43,492 nucleotides of DNA from JADJWR01 sp964509545 (lineage in GTDB: Bacteria; Pseudomonadota; Gammaproteobacteria; Burkholderiales; Burkholderiaceae_F), in assembly GCA_964509545.1 (NCBI GenBank), contig CAZDXQ010000031.1:1-43492 (forward strand), in the 5' to 3' direction. Below are positions 1 to 9,979 of this stretch, piece by piece. Under the pieces are notes generated by a model, which saw only the letters and a list, made by a program, of their open reading frames with translations, made no database searches and had not been told where the DNA came from. Made by a program: the position numbers and the translations under genes. Positions within the stretch are counted from its first letter, which is position 1. Each line of letters starts with the position of its first letter.

Positions 1-63
1 GGCATGGCGCGGCCCTCGGCGGGTTCGCTCGGCGAACTTCTGATTCGGGACACTAGAACGCCC

Positions 64-1128
64 ATGACACCGAGGTTCCATCGCCTGCGCATCAGGGAAG
101 TCCGCCGCGAGACGCCGGAGTGCGTCAGCCTCGCCTTCGAGGTGCCGGCGGAACTGGCGGCCGAGTACCACTTCATCCAGGGCCAGCACCTGAACCTGCG
201 TGCGCAGTTCGATGGCGAGGAGGTGCGCCGCTCGTATTCGATCTGCTCGGGTGTGGACGATGGCGAACTGCGGGTGGCAATCAAGAAGGTGCCGGGCGGC
301 CGCTTCTCGGCCTGGGCCAACGAGCGGCTTTCGGCGGGCGATTCGATCGACGTGATGACGCCCGAGGGGCGCTTTTTCACGCCGCTCGATGCCGGCAACG
401 CCAAGCACTATGTCGCCTTCGCCGCCGGCAGTGGCATCACGCCGGTGCTGTCGCTCGCCCGCACCACGCTGGCGCGTGAGCCGCGCTCGCGCTTCACGCT
501 GGTCTACGGCAACCGTCGCCTGGCCAGCACGATGTTCAACGAGGCGCTGTGGGAGCTGAAGGACCGCTACCTGTCGCGCTTCGTGCTGTACAACGTCTTC
601 TCGCGCGAGGCGCAGGAGGTCGAGCTGTTCAACGGCCGCATCGACGCGGCCAGGGTGCGCGCGTTCCTCGAGGCGCTGATCCCGGTGTCCGGCATCGACG
701 AGGCCTTCGTCTGCGGCCCGTCATCGATGATCGACGAGGTCGAGGGCGCGCTGCTCGCCGCCGGCATGGCGCGCAACCACGTCCACGTCGAGCGCTTCGG
801 CGTGCCGGGGTCGGCGCCGCTGCCCGTGGACGACGCCGATGCGGCCGAAGCACGCGTGACGCTGCTCATCGACGGCGTTCGGCGCGAAATCGAGTTCCAC
901 CGCGGCCAGCACTCGATCCTCGATGCCGGGCGCGCCGCCGGCATCGATCTGCCGTTTTCGTGCAAGGGCGGCATGTGCAGCACCTGCCGCGCCAAGCTGC
1001 TCGAAGGCGACGTGAAGATGGCCAAGAACTACGCCCTGGAGCCGCACGAGGTCGCCGCCGGCTACGTGCTGACCTGCCAGTCCTACCCGCTGACGCCGCG
1101 GGTGATGATCTCCTTCGACGACCGCTGA
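64..1128 (+). CDS. paaE: Phenylacetyl-CoA epoxidase reductase subunit PaaE
   Basis: Predicted electron-transfer subunit of the aerobic ring-1,2-phenylacetyl-CoA epoxidase, passing electrons from NADPH through FAD and a 2Fe-2S cluster to the oxygenase. The 354-residue protein has an N-terminal ferredoxin-reductase-like FAD domain (RSYS motif at about residues 56-59), a central NAD(P)-binding domain (AAGSGITPVLS, then VCGPSSM) and a C-terminal plant-type ferredoxin domain with cysteines at about 300, 305, 308 and 338 (CX4CX2CX29C). The length matches PaaE (about 355). The frame is open from position 4, but ATG at 64 gives the N-terminus MTPRFHRLRI typical of the family, so it is preferred. The paaABCD partners would lie upstream, outside the window. 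The thiolase downstream supports a phenylacetate role; a related phenol or benzoyl-CoA oxygenase reductase is less likely. Confidence 0.9.
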   Translation: MTPRFHRLRIREVRRETPECVSLAFEVPAELAAEYHFIQGQHLNLRAQFDGEEVRRSYSICSGVDDGELRVAIKKVPGGRFSAWANERLSAGDSIDVMTPEGRFFTPLDAGNAKHYVAFAAGSGITPVLSLARTTLAREPRSRFTLVYGNRRLASTMFNEALWELKDRYLSRFVLYNVFSREAQEVELFNGRIDAARVRAFLEALIPVSGIDEAFVCGPSSMIDEVEGALLAAGMARNHVHVERFGVPGSAPLPVDDADAAEARVTLLIDGVRREIEFHRGQHSILDAGRAAGIDLPFSCKGGMCSTCRAKLLEGDVKMAKNYALEPHEVAAGYVLTCQSYPLTPRVMISFDDR

Positions 1129-1153
1129 TGGGACAGTCCCTCGCCCTGGAGCT

Positions 1154-1180
1154 GTCATCCCCGCGAAGGCGGGGATCGAG
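1154..1180. repeat. REP-like palindrome downstream of paaE
   Basis: The palindrome has arms ATCCCCGC (1157-1164) and GCGGGGAT (1169-1176) around a GAAG loop, preceded by GTC. The motif GTCATCCCCGCGAAGGCGGGG resembles the short extragenic palindromes scattered through many proteobacterial genomes. Its site just after a stop codon suggests transcript-end stabilisation or weak termination. There is no U-tract. Confidence 0.6.
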
Positions 1181-1306
1181 CGCGTCTGCCGTCGGAGAAG
1201 GTGCCGGCTACCCGCTGGCGCGGAAACGTCGCGATCAGGGCGCCGGTCTAGCGCCGCAGTCGTCATCGCGCCGCCCGCCCGGCCGTTGCACGGGGCGGCC
1301 TGTGCC

Positions 1307-1975
1307 ATGAGCAGGACCCGGTCAGCGGGTTTTGAGCAGCAGCGCGACGCGATCCGCGCGCAGGCCGCGCGGCTGTTCGCCCGCCACGGCTATCCGGTGA
1401 CGCCGATCGCGGAGCTGGCGCGCTCCTGCGGTGTTTCGAAGGCGCTGCTTTACCACTACTACCGCGACAAGGAGCAGTTGCTGTTCGACATCGCCGACCG
1501 CTACCTCGACAGCCTGCTGGCGATCGTCGCCGAGGCGCAGGCGCCGGAACTGGCGCCGTCGGCGCGGCTGCGCCGGCTGATCGAACGGTTCATGGCCGCC
1601 TACGAGGACGCCGCCGTCTATCACCGGGTGCTGGTGCAGGACGTCAAGTATCTGAAGAGTGCGCACCGCAGCCAGATCAACGCCAAGCAGCGGCGCGTGG
1701 TGCAGGCCTATGCCGACGCCATCGCCGCTGCCGCGCCGCAGCTGCAGGGCAGTACGCTGCTCAAGCCGGTGACGATGACGCTGTTCGGCATGATCAACTG
1801 GACCTTCACCTGGCTGAAGGAGGAAGGGCCGGTGCGCTACGCCGACATGGCGCCGGTGGTCGCCGACCTGTTCCTGAGCGGAGTGGCGTCCGTGCGGCCG
1901 TTGCCGCTTGCGGGCGGAAGCACACAGCGGCGGGCGGCGCGGCCGGCGGGCCGGCCGCTGCGCCAGGTCGCTTAG
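1307..1975 (+). CDS. TetR/AcrR-family transcriptional regulator (PaaR-like)
   Basis: Predicted one-component DNA-binding repressor of 222 residues. The N-terminal TetR helix-turn-helix is clear at about residues 14-60, with the family pattern RDAIRAQAARLFARHGY, a recognition region CGVSKALLYHYYRDKEQLL and the following helix. The C-terminal ligand domain is divergent, as usual. ATG at 1307 (MSRTRSAGF) was chosen over an in-frame TTG at 1286. The stop codon TAG (1973-1975) overlaps the AGGAGG ribosome-binding site of the thiolase gene, so the two are probably co-transcribed and coupled. By analogy with TetR-type PaaR proteins it may sense phenylacetyl-CoA and control this cluster; that role rests on position only. 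Confidence 0.85.
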   Translation: MSRTRSAGFEQQRDAIRAQAARLFARHGYPVTPIAELARSCGVSKALLYHYYRDKEQLLFDIADRYLDSLLAIVAEAQAPELAPSARLRRLIERFMAAYEDAAVYHRVLVQDVKYLKSAHRSQINAKQRRVVQAYADAIAAAAPQLQGSTLLKPVTMTLFGMINWTFTWLKEEGPVRYADMAPVVADLFLSGVASVRPLPLAGGSTQRRAARPAGRPLRQVA

Positions 1976-1986
1976 GAGGCCAGGAC

Positions 1987-3183
<1,197 letters not shown>

Positions 3184-3229
3184 GTTTTTTCTGATAGCGC
3201 AAAGCGCATTGGACCGAGTCTGGATTGAA

Positions 3230-3243
3230 ATTGCCCTTGCAAT
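3230..3243. promoter_or_regulatory. Inverted repeat, candidate operator before the transporter genes
   Basis: A perfect 5-bp inverted repeat (ATTGC, 4-bp spacer, GCAAT) lies in the AT-richer gap between the thiolase and the binding-protein gene, about 80 bp before the latter. A second short palindrome, GCGC-AAA-GCGC, is at 3197-3207. The 140-bp gap plausibly holds a promoter for the transporter genes and an operator for the TetR protein, but no convincing -35/-10 pair was found. Confidence 0.25.
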
Positions 3244-3323
3244 GCCTGGCCGCGGGGTGAAGTCGGCGCCCTGAGAACACGGTTGCCCATTTCCCGACAG
3301 CCTCAACAAGCAGGAGGAGACCC

Positions 3324-4484
3324 ATGAAATTGCATCTGAGATTGCTGGCCACGCTGGCGGCGCCGGCGCTGGCCCTCGGCGCCGCCCAGGTCGCTGCGCA
3401 GGACATCAAGGTCGGCGTGACGCTGTCGGCCACCGGGCCGGCGGCCTCCCTCGGTATCCCCGAGCGCAATACCTTCGCGCTGGTGCCGCAGACGATCGGC
3501 GGGCGCAAGGTGCAGTACATCGTGCTCGACGATGCCTCGGACACCACGACCGCGGTGAAGAACGCGCGCAAGCTGATCGCCGAGGACAACGTCGACGTCG
3601 TCGTCGGCTCCACGGTCACGCCGAACTCGCTGGCGATGATCGACATCGCCGCCGAGACCGAGACGCCGATGATCTCGATGGCGGCCTCGAGCCGCATCGT
3701 CGAGCCGGTCGACGCCAAGCGGCGCTGGGTGTTCAAGACGCCGCAGAACGACCAGCAGATGGCGGTGGTGATCGTCAGCCACATGCTGGCCAAGGGCATC
3801 AAGTCGGTCGGCTTCATCGGCTTCGCCGATGCCTACGGCGAAGGCTGGTGGAATGTCTTCTCCACCATCGCCGAGGCCCGCGGCGTCAAGATCCTGGCCA
3901 ATGAGCGCTACCAGCGCACCGATACTTCGGTGACCGGGCAGATCCTGAAGATCATGTCGGCCAACCCCGATGCGGTGCTGATCGCCGGCAGCGGCACGCC
4001 GGCCGCGCTGCCGCAGAAGACGCTCAAGGAGCGTGGCTACAAGGGACAGATCTACCAGACGCACGGCGTGGCCAACCGCGACTTCCTGCGCGTCTGCGGC
4101 AAGGACTGCGAAGGCACGTGGCTGCCGGCCGGACCGGTCCTGGTCGCCGACCAGTTGCCCAACGATCATCCGGTGAAGAAGTCGGCCACCGCCTACGTCG
4201 AGGCCTACGAGAAGGTGCATGGCAAGAACAGCGTGTCGACCTTCGGCGCCCACGCCTGGGATGCCGTCGTTCTGCTGCAGGCTGCAGTGCCGGTGGCGCT
4301 GAAGAAGGCGCAACCCGGTACCAAGGCCTTCCGCGCCGCGCTGCGCGATGCGCTCGAAGGCGTGAAGAACGCGGCCGGCGGGCACGGGATCTTCAACATG
4401 AGCCCGACCGACCATCTGGGCCTCGACCAGCGCGCGGCCGTGATGGTGCAGGTCGTCAACGGCGACTGGAAGTTGCAGCCGTAG
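3324..4484 (+). CDS. ABC transporter substrate-binding protein, LivK/Peripla_BP_6 family
   Basis: Predicted periplasmic binding protein of a hydrophobic amino-acid/aromatic-acid (HAAT-type) ABC importer, 386 residues. It starts with a Sec signal peptide (MKLHLRLLATLAAPALALGA, cleavage probably after AAQ near residue 26) and goes straight into IKVGVTLSATGPAASLG, the usual first strand of this family. The type I periplasmic-binding fold is continued by DNVDVVVGSTVTPNS and VGFIGFADAYGEGWWNV. A strong AGGAGGAG site precedes the ATG. It is followed by both permeases and both ATPases in the same direction, giving a complete importer. Its place behind paaE and paaJ suggests phenylacetate or a related aromatic acid as ligand instead of a branched-chain amino acid; the ligand is not proven. 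Confidence 0.9.
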   Translation: MKLHLRLLATLAAPALALGAAQVAAQDIKVGVTLSATGPAASLGIPERNTFALVPQTIGGRKVQYIVLDDASDTTTAVKNARKLIAEDNVDVVVGSTVTPNSLAMIDIAAETETPMISMAASSRIVEPVDAKRRWVFKTPQNDQQMAVVIVSHMLAKGIKSVGFIGFADAYGEGWWNVFSTIAEARGVKILANERYQRTDTSVTGQILKIMSANPDAVLIAGSGTPAALPQKTLKERGYKGQIYQTHGVANRDFLRVCGKDCEGTWLPAGPVLVADQLPNDHPVKKSATAYVEAYEKVHGKNSVSTFGAHAWDAVVLLQAAVPVALKKAQPGTKAFRAALRDALEGVKNAAGGHGIFNMSPTDHLGLDQRAAVMVQVVNGDWKLQP

Positions 4485-4601
4485 AACTACGCGTGGCGTC
4501 GGTGGCGTGGCCCGGGATTTGATGAAGGGTCGCGCCGCCGGTATCACGCGCCGCAGGGCCATCACTTCGGGCGACAGGCCCGCGCACGGAAAGCAAGAAC
4601 A

Positions 4602-5639
4602 ATGGACTTGCAGATCGCCCTGATCCTGGGCCAGGACGGCATCACCAACGGCGCCATCTATGCGCTGCTGGCGCTGGCGCTGGTGCTGGCGTTCGCCGTC
4701 ACGCGGGTGATCTTCATTCCGCAGGGCGAGTTCGTCGCCTATGGCGCGCTGACGCTGGTCGCGCTGCAGGCGGGCCGGCTGCCGGGCACGCTGTGGCTGC
4801 TCGTCGCTGCCGGCGTGCTGGTGGCCCTGGTCGATGGCATCGGCGCACTGCGCGCGCGCGCCTGGCGCCGGCTGGCTCCGATCGCCGGCTGGAACCTGGC
4901 GCTGCCGCTGGCGCTGTGGGGCCTGCTGAACGTGCTGCCCACCGACGGCATGCCGATGGTGCTGCAGATCCTGCTGGCACTGGCCGTGGTCGTTCCGCTG
5001 GGGCCGATGGTCTACCGGCTGGCCTACCAGCCGCTGGCCGAGGCGCCGGTGCTCGTGCTGCTGATCGTCTCCGTGGCAGTGCACGTCGCGATGGTCGGCC
5101 TCGGCCTGCTCGCGTTTGGCGCCGAGGGTTCGCGCACGCCGCCGTTCACCGAGGCGCGTTTCGAGTTCGCCGGCATGAGCGTGGCCAGCCAGACCCTGTG
5201 GGTGATCGGCTGCTCGGCGGCGCTGATCGTGGCTCTGTACCTGATGTTCGAGCGCACGCTGTACGGCAAGGCGCTGCGCGCCACTGCGGTGAATCGGCAG
5301 GGCGCGCGGCTGATGGGCATTCCAACCGCGCTGGCCGGCAAGCTCACGTTCCTGCTGTGCGCGGTGATCGGCGTCCTGTCCGGCGTGCTGATCGCGCCGA
5401 TCACGACCGTCTACTACGACACCGGCTTCCTGATCGGGCTGAAGGGATTCGTCGGGGCCATCATCGGCGGCCTCGTCAGCTATCCGATGGCGGCGTTCGG
5501 GGCGCTGCTGGTCGGCCTGCTGGAGTCGTACTCGTCGTTCTATGCCAGCGCCTACAAGGAGGTGATCGTCTTCACCCTGATCATCCCGGTGCTGCTATGG
5601 CGATCGCTGACCGCGCACCACGTCGAGGAAGAAGAATGA
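4602..5639 (+). CDS. Branched-chain amino acid/aromatic-acid ABC transporter permease, LivH-like
   Basis: Predicted inner-membrane permease of the importer, 345 residues. It opens with the LivH pattern GITNGAIYALLALALVLAFAVTRVIFIPQGEFV and carries many hydrophobic helices. The cytoplasmic coupling loop is visible as ALRATAVNRQGARLMGI, and the C-terminal part has GFVGAIIGGLVSYPMAA. It is longer than E. coli LivH (about 308) because of an extra hydrophobic stretch around residues 60-130, which is common in aromatic-acid versions of this transporter. The gap to the binding-protein gene is 117 bp; the next permease gene begins about 70 bp after its stop. Confidence 0.88.
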   Translation: MDLQIALILGQDGITNGAIYALLALALVLAFAVTRVIFIPQGEFVAYGALTLVALQAGRLPGTLWLLVAAGVLVALVDGIGALRARAWRRLAPIAGWNLALPLALWGLLNVLPTDGMPMVLQILLALAVVVPLGPMVYRLAYQPLAEAPVLVLLIVSVAVHVAMVGLGLLAFGAEGSRTPPFTEARFEFAGMSVASQTLWVIGCSAALIVALYLMFERTLYGKALRATAVNRQGARLMGIPTALAGKLTFLLCAVIGVLSGVLIAPITTVYYDTGFLIGLKGFVGAIIGGLVSYPMAAFGALLVGLLESYSSFYASAYKEVIVFTLIIPVLLWRSLTAHHVEEEE

Positions 5640-5708
5640 CGGTGGCGGTCCGATGAGCCGGTCGAGCCGTTTGCGGGATTGCTTCTCGCGCCGCGCCAAG
5701 GCATGCCG

Positions 5709-7511
5709 ATGAGCCCGCGCCTGCTGCTGGTCGGCTTCGTGATCCTGCTCGGGCTGATCCCGGTGTTCGGCTCCGAGTTCCAGGTCACGCTTGCCAACTA
5801 CATCGGCCTGTATGCGCTGGTCGCGCTCGGCCTGGTGCTGCTCACCGGCGTCGGTGGGTTGACCTCGTTCGGTCAGGCCGCCTTCGTCGGCATCGGCGCC
5901 TATGCCACGGCGCTGCTGACCACTGCCGGCGATCTGCCGCCATGGCTGGCCTGGATCGGCGCCTCGCCGTGGCTGTCTCTCGTCGCCGGCCTGTTTGTGA
6001 CGCTCGGCTTCGCGCTCGTGCTCGGCCTGCTGACGCTGCGCCTGTCCGGGCACTACCTGCCGCTGTCGACGATCGCCTGGGGCATCAGCATCTACTTCCT
6101 GTTCGGCAACATGGAGTTCCTCGGCGGCTTCACCGGCCTGCGCGGTGTCCCGCCGATCGAGGTTTTCGGCCACGCGATCGACGGCGCGCGGCAGATCTTC
6201 TACCTGATCTACCTGTTCCTGCTGTCCGGCGTCGTCACGATCCAGAACCTGCTCGATTCGCGCGAAGGCCGGGCGATCCGCGCGTTGAAGGGCGGCATGG
6301 TGATGGCCGAGTCGATGGGCGTGAACACCGCGATCTCGCGGCTGGTGATCTTCCTGCTGGCGGCGCTGATGGCGAGCGCTTCCGGCTGGCTGTACGCGCA
6401 TATGCAGAGGTTTCTCAGCCCGACGCCGTTCTCGCTGCACCATGGCATCGAATACCTGTTCATGGCCGTCGTCGGCGGCGCCGGCTATGTCTGGGGCGCA
6501 TTGGCCGGGGCCGCGGTGCTGGCCGTGTCCAAGCAGTGGCTGCAGGACGTGCTGACGAAGATCATCGGCCAGGCCGGCAACTTCGAGGTGATCGTCTTCG
6601 GCATCGCGATGATCATCGTGCTGCAGCGAGCGCGCGACGGGCTGTGGCCGGTGCTGGCGCGCTGGGTGCCGGTGAAGCGCCGGCCGCGGCGGATCGATCC
6701 GGGCGTGCCGCCGCTGGCGCGGCGCAAGCTGCCGGCCGCCGGCGAGACGGTCCTCGAGGTCAAGGGCGCGACCAAGCGCTTCGGCGGCCTGGTCGCCGTT
6801 GGCGACATGGAACTCGCCGTGCGCGCTGGCGAGATCGTTGCCCTGATCGGACCCAACGGTGCCGGCAAGACGACGATGTTCAACCTCATCTCCGGCGTGC
6901 TGGATGCGACGGCCGGTGAAATCCGTTTCCGCGGCAAGCCGATCGCGGGCCACCGCGCCAGAGAGATCGCCCGGCTCGGCATGAGCCGCACCTTCCAGCA
7001 CGTCAAGCTGCTGCCGGCGATGACGGTCATCGACAACGTCGCCATCGGCGCGCACCGGCGCGAATACCCGGGGCTGATCAAGGGCGTGATCACCGGCGCC
7101 TGGCGGCTCGACCGCCGCGAGGAGGCGCGCGTGCTGGCCGAGGCGGCGCGGCAGATCGAGCGCGTTGGCCTGGCCGACCACATGTTCGACGCCGCCGGTT
7201 CGCTGCCGCTCGGCAAGCAGCGCATCCTCGAAATCGCGCGTGCCCTGTGCGCTGATCCGTGTCTGCTGCTGCTCGACGAGCCCGCCGCCGGCCTGCGCTA
7301 CCTGGAGAAGCGGGCGCTGGCCGAACTGCTGCGCAAGCTGAAGGCCGAGGGCATGTCGATCCTGCTGGTCGAGCACGACATGGATTTCGTCATGGGGCTC
7401 GTCGATCGCGTCTACGTGATGGACTTCGGCCAGAAGATCGCGGCGGGCCTGCCGGAGGACGTCCAGCGCGATCCGAAGGTGCTCGAAGCCTACCTCGGGG
7501 GCGTCGAATGA
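5709..7511 (+). CDS. Fused permease-ATPase (LivM-LivG) of the ABC importer
   Basis: One 600-residue chain combines a LivM-type permease (about residues 1-325, hydrophobic, with GVGGLTSFGQAAFVGIGAYA and the coupling loop ALKGGMVMAESMGVN) and a LivG-type ATPase (about 345-600). The ATPase half has Walker A GPNGAGKTT at about 380, the family-typical replacement of LSGGQ by LPLGKQRILEIARAL, Walker B LLLLDEPAAGL and the switch histidine in LLVEHDMDF. The linker is basic and proline-rich. Such LivMG fusions are known in proteobacterial aromatic-acid importers. The frame opens at 5679 (TTG); ATG 5703 and 5709 are both possible, and 5709 is preferred because AAGG lies 7 nt upstream. Confidence 0.9.
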   Translation: MSPRLLLVGFVILLGLIPVFGSEFQVTLANYIGLYALVALGLVLLTGVGGLTSFGQAAFVGIGAYATALLTTAGDLPPWLAWIGASPWLSLVAGLFVTLGFALVLGLLTLRLSGHYLPLSTIAWGISIYFLFGNMEFLGGFTGLRGVPPIEVFGHAIDGARQIFYLIYLFLLSGVVTIQNLLDSREGRAIRALKGGMVMAESMGVNTAISRLVIFLLAALMASASGWLYAHMQRFLSPTPFSLHHGIEYLFMAVVGGAGYVWGALAGAAVLAVSKQWLQDVLTKIIGQAGNFEVIVFGIAMIIVLQRARDGLWPVLARWVPVKRRPRRIDPGVPPLARRKLPAAGETVLEVKGATKRFGGLVAVGDMELAVRAGEIVALIGPNGAGKTTMFNLISGVLDATAGEIRFRGKPIAGHRAREIARLGMSRTFQHVKLLPAMTVIDNVAIGAHRREYPGLIKGVITGAWRLDRREEARVLAEAARQIERVGLADHMFDAAGSLPLGKQRILEIARALCADPCLLLLDEPAAGLRYLEKRALAELLRKLKAEGMSILLVEHDMDFVMGLVDRVYVMDFGQKIAAGLPEDVQRDPKVLEAYLGGVE

Positions 7512-7551
7512 CCGCCGCTGCGGACGCCCGGCGGCGAGGGAAGGCATGACG

Positions 7552-8292
7552 ATGGCCGAGCCGATTTTGCGCGTGCGCGATCTTTCCGTCACCTACGGCA
7601 AGGTGGCGGCGCTGTCGAACGCCAACCTGCAGGTCGGCGCCGGGCAGATCGTCACGGTGATCGGCCCGAACGGCGCCGGCAAGACGACGATGCTGGCGGC
7701 GATCATGGGCGCGTTGCCGGCCAACGGCGGTGCCCGCGGCGAGATCCGCTTCGACGGTCTCGACTGCGGAAGCCTTCCGATCGAGCGCCTGGTCGCACGC
7801 GGCATGACGCTGGTGCCGGAAAAGCGCGAACTGTTCGGCGAGATGAGCGTCGAGGACAACCTGGTGCTCGGTGCCTTCCAGCGCTACCGGCACGGCAGTC
7901 GCGACCATGGCAAGACGATGGCCGAGGTCTACGCGCTGTTTCCCCGCCTGCAGGAGCGCCGCGGCCAGCTCGCCGGAACGCTGTCGGGTGGCGAACGGCA
8001 GATGCTGGCCATCGGACGGGCGCTGATGGCGCGGCCGAAGCTGCTGATGCTCGACGAACCATCGCTGGGTCTGGCGCCGCTGATCGTGCGCGAGATCTTC
8101 CACATCATCGAGGAGCTGAAGCGCCGCGGCGCCTCGATCCTGCTGGTCGAGCAGAACGCGCGCGCCGCGCTGCAGGTGGCCGACTTCGCCTACGTGCTGG
8201 AGACCGGCGAGATCGCTCTCGAAGGGCCGGCACGCGAACTGGCCAGCGACCCGCGCGTCATCGACAGTTATCTCGGCCTCGGCAAGCGCTGA
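7552..8292 (+). CDS. ABC transporter ATP-binding protein, LivF-like
   Basis: Second ATPase of the importer, predicted to pair with the ATPase half of the preceding fusion on the cytoplasmic side. The 246-residue protein has Walker A GPNGAGKTT (about 38-46), signature LSGGERQMLAIGRAL, Walker B LLMLDEPSLGL and H-loop region ILLVEQNARAAL, all typical of LivF. ATG at 7546 would add two residues, but AAGG at 7541-7544 is correctly spaced only for ATG 7552. It follows the fusion gene by about 40 bp and ends the importer operon; a hairpin follows at 8310-8343. Confidence 0.9.
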   Translation: MAEPILRVRDLSVTYGKVAALSNANLQVGAGQIVTVIGPNGAGKTTMLAAIMGALPANGGARGEIRFDGLDCGSLPIERLVARGMTLVPEKRELFGEMSVEDNLVLGAFQRYRHGSRDHGKTMAEVYALFPRLQERRGQLAGTLSGGERQMLAIGRALMARPKLLMLDEPSLGLAPLIVREIFHIIEELKRRGASILLVEQNARAALQVADFAYVLETGEIALEGPARELASDPRVIDSYLGLGKR

Positions 8293-8309
8293 GCTGCAGG
8301 CGTGCGGCA

Positions 8310-8343
8310 GGCGCCGACGCTCCGGCCGCCGCCTGTCGGCGCC
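8310..8343 (+). terminator. Hairpin after the importer operon
   Basis: Perfect 9-bp arms GGCGCCGAC (8310-8318) and GTCGGCGCC (8335-8343) enclose a 16-nt GC-rich loop shortly after the LivF stop codon. There is no U-tract, so this is at most a weak or Rho-assisted terminator, or an RNA-stabilising hairpin. Confidence 0.4.
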
Positions 8344-8455
8344 GATGGCGGGGAACCTGCAGGTCATCGTCGGTGTCGATCGGACGTTGCCGCGCCGCGT
8401 CCCGGCCATGGCCGCGCACTGGAGCAAGCTGTCGGAAAACGGAGGCTGTTCATCC

Positions 8456-9832
8456 ATGGTTGAATCCGATGCGCTGGTGCTGTTCGGGATCAGCGGTGAC
8501 CTCGCCTACAGGAAGCTGTTTCCGGCGCTGCATAACCTGACGCGCCGCGGCCGGCTGCAGATGCCGGTGATTGGCGTGGCGCGGGCGGGTTGGCAGCGCG
8601 AGCAGCTGATCGAGCGCGCGCGGCGAAGCGTGCAGGAACACGGCAGCAGCTTCGATGCGGAGACCTTCGACAGCCTCGCCCGGAAGCTGTACTACGTCGA
8701 CGGCGACTATCGCGACGACGCCACCTTCGGCCGGCTGCGCCAGGCGCTCGGCGGCGCGACCCGGCCGCTGCACTACCTGGCGATCCCGCCGAGCCTTTTC
8801 GGCGAGGTGATCGAGCGGCTGCACGGCGCAGGCTGTGCGCGTGGCGCCCGCGTCGTGGTCGAAAAGCCGTTCGGCCGCGATCGTTCGTCGGCCCGCGCGC
8901 TGAACCGGACGCTGCACCAGCACCTCGACGAAAGCGCGGTGTTCCGCATCGATCACTTCCTCGGCAAGGAGCCGGTGCAGAACCTGCTGTACTTCCGCTT
9001 CGCCAACGCTTTCCTCGAGCCGGTGTGGAACCGCAACAACGTCGCCAGCGTGCAGCTGACGATGGCCGAACGCTTCGGCGTACAGGGACGCGGCCGGCTG
9101 TACGACGAACTCGGCGCGATCCGCGATGTCGTGCAGAACCATCTGCTCGAGGTCGTCGCCATGCTGACGATGGAGCCGCCGGTGTGCAGTGGCTGCGACG
9201 CCGAGCGCGACGAGAAGGTCAAGGTGCTGCGCGCGGTGCGGCCGTTCTCGCGCCGGGCCCTGGTGCGCGGCCAGTACGTTGGCTACCGCGACGAGGACGG
9301 CGTCGATCCGGGTTCGCAGGTGGAAACGTACGCGGCACTGCAACTGCATATCGACTCGTGGCGCTGGGCCGACGTGCCGTTTTTCATTCGGGCCGGCAAG
9401 ATGCTGGCGACCAGCGCCACCGAGGTGATGGTCCGCTTGCGCCAGCCGCCGAAGCGGCTGTTCGACGAACCGGTGCCGCGAAGCAACTACCTGCGCTTTC
9501 GGCTCGGCCCCGACAAGATGTCGATCGCGCTCGGCGTGCGGGTGAAGGACGCCGGCGAGGCGATGGTCGGACGCGAGACCGAGCTTTACGTCTGCAACGA
9601 AAGTGCCGACGAGATGACCGCCTACGAACGGCTGCTCGGCGACGCGCTGCGCGGCGATCCGTCGCTGTTCGCGCGCGCTGACAGCGTCGAGGCGGCGTGG
9701 GAACTGGTCGACGAGATCCTCGGCGAGGCGGACACCGTCCTGCCGTATGCCGCCGGCTCGTGGGGACCCGAGGCCGCCGAGCGAATGGTGGTGCCCTACG
9801 GCGGTTGGTACAACCCGCAGACCGATGCGTAA
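8456..9832 (+). CDS. zwf: Glucose-6-phosphate 1-dehydrogenase
   Basis: Predicted cytoplasmic enzyme oxidising glucose-6-phosphate to 6-phosphogluconolactone with NAD(P), the entry to the oxidative pentose-phosphate and Entner-Doudoroff routes. The 458-residue protein has the Rossmann start LVLFGISGDLAYRKLFPAL, VVEKPFGRD, the substrate/catalytic signature RIDHFLGKE (164-172), and FFIRAGKML near the middle. It is slightly shorter than the common 480-490 residues. The frame is open from 8345, but ATG 8456 has GGAGG 10 nt upstream and gives the expected N-terminus. No pgl or edd is adjacent, so it seems to stand alone here. Confidence 0.92.
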   Translation: MVESDALVLFGISGDLAYRKLFPALHNLTRRGRLQMPVIGVARAGWQREQLIERARRSVQEHGSSFDAETFDSLARKLYYVDGDYRDDATFGRLRQALGGATRPLHYLAIPPSLFGEVIERLHGAGCARGARVVVEKPFGRDRSSARALNRTLHQHLDESAVFRIDHFLGKEPVQNLLYFRFANAFLEPVWNRNNVASVQLTMAERFGVQGRGRLYDELGAIRDVVQNHLLEVVAMLTMEPPVCSGCDAERDEKVKVLRAVRPFSRRALVRGQYVGYRDEDGVDPGSQVETYAALQLHIDSWRWADVPFFIRAGKMLATSATEVMVRLRQPPKRLFDEPVPRSNYLRFRLGPDKMSIALGVRVKDAGEAMVGRETELYVCNESADEMTAYERLLGDALRGDPSLFARADSVEAAWELVDEILGEADTVLPYAAGSWGPEAAERMVVPYGGWYNPQTDA

Positions 9833-9979
9833 CGGCGGTTCGGCAGCGTTGGCGTGCGGCCGGCCCGGTGTGCCGGAGCCCGAGGCGCGGAACTCGTGAC
9901 GGCCTTCGGCGGCAGACCGGTTGCAGCCGTCGACCCGGGCACGGAAGATTGCCGGCAGCCGCATGCTGCCGTCGTCGCC

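Noticed and set aside
3303..5084. A 593-codon minus-strand open frame over the binding-protein and permease genes
   Set aside because: Low-complexity His/Gln/Arg composition, antisense to two clear genes, no family signature.
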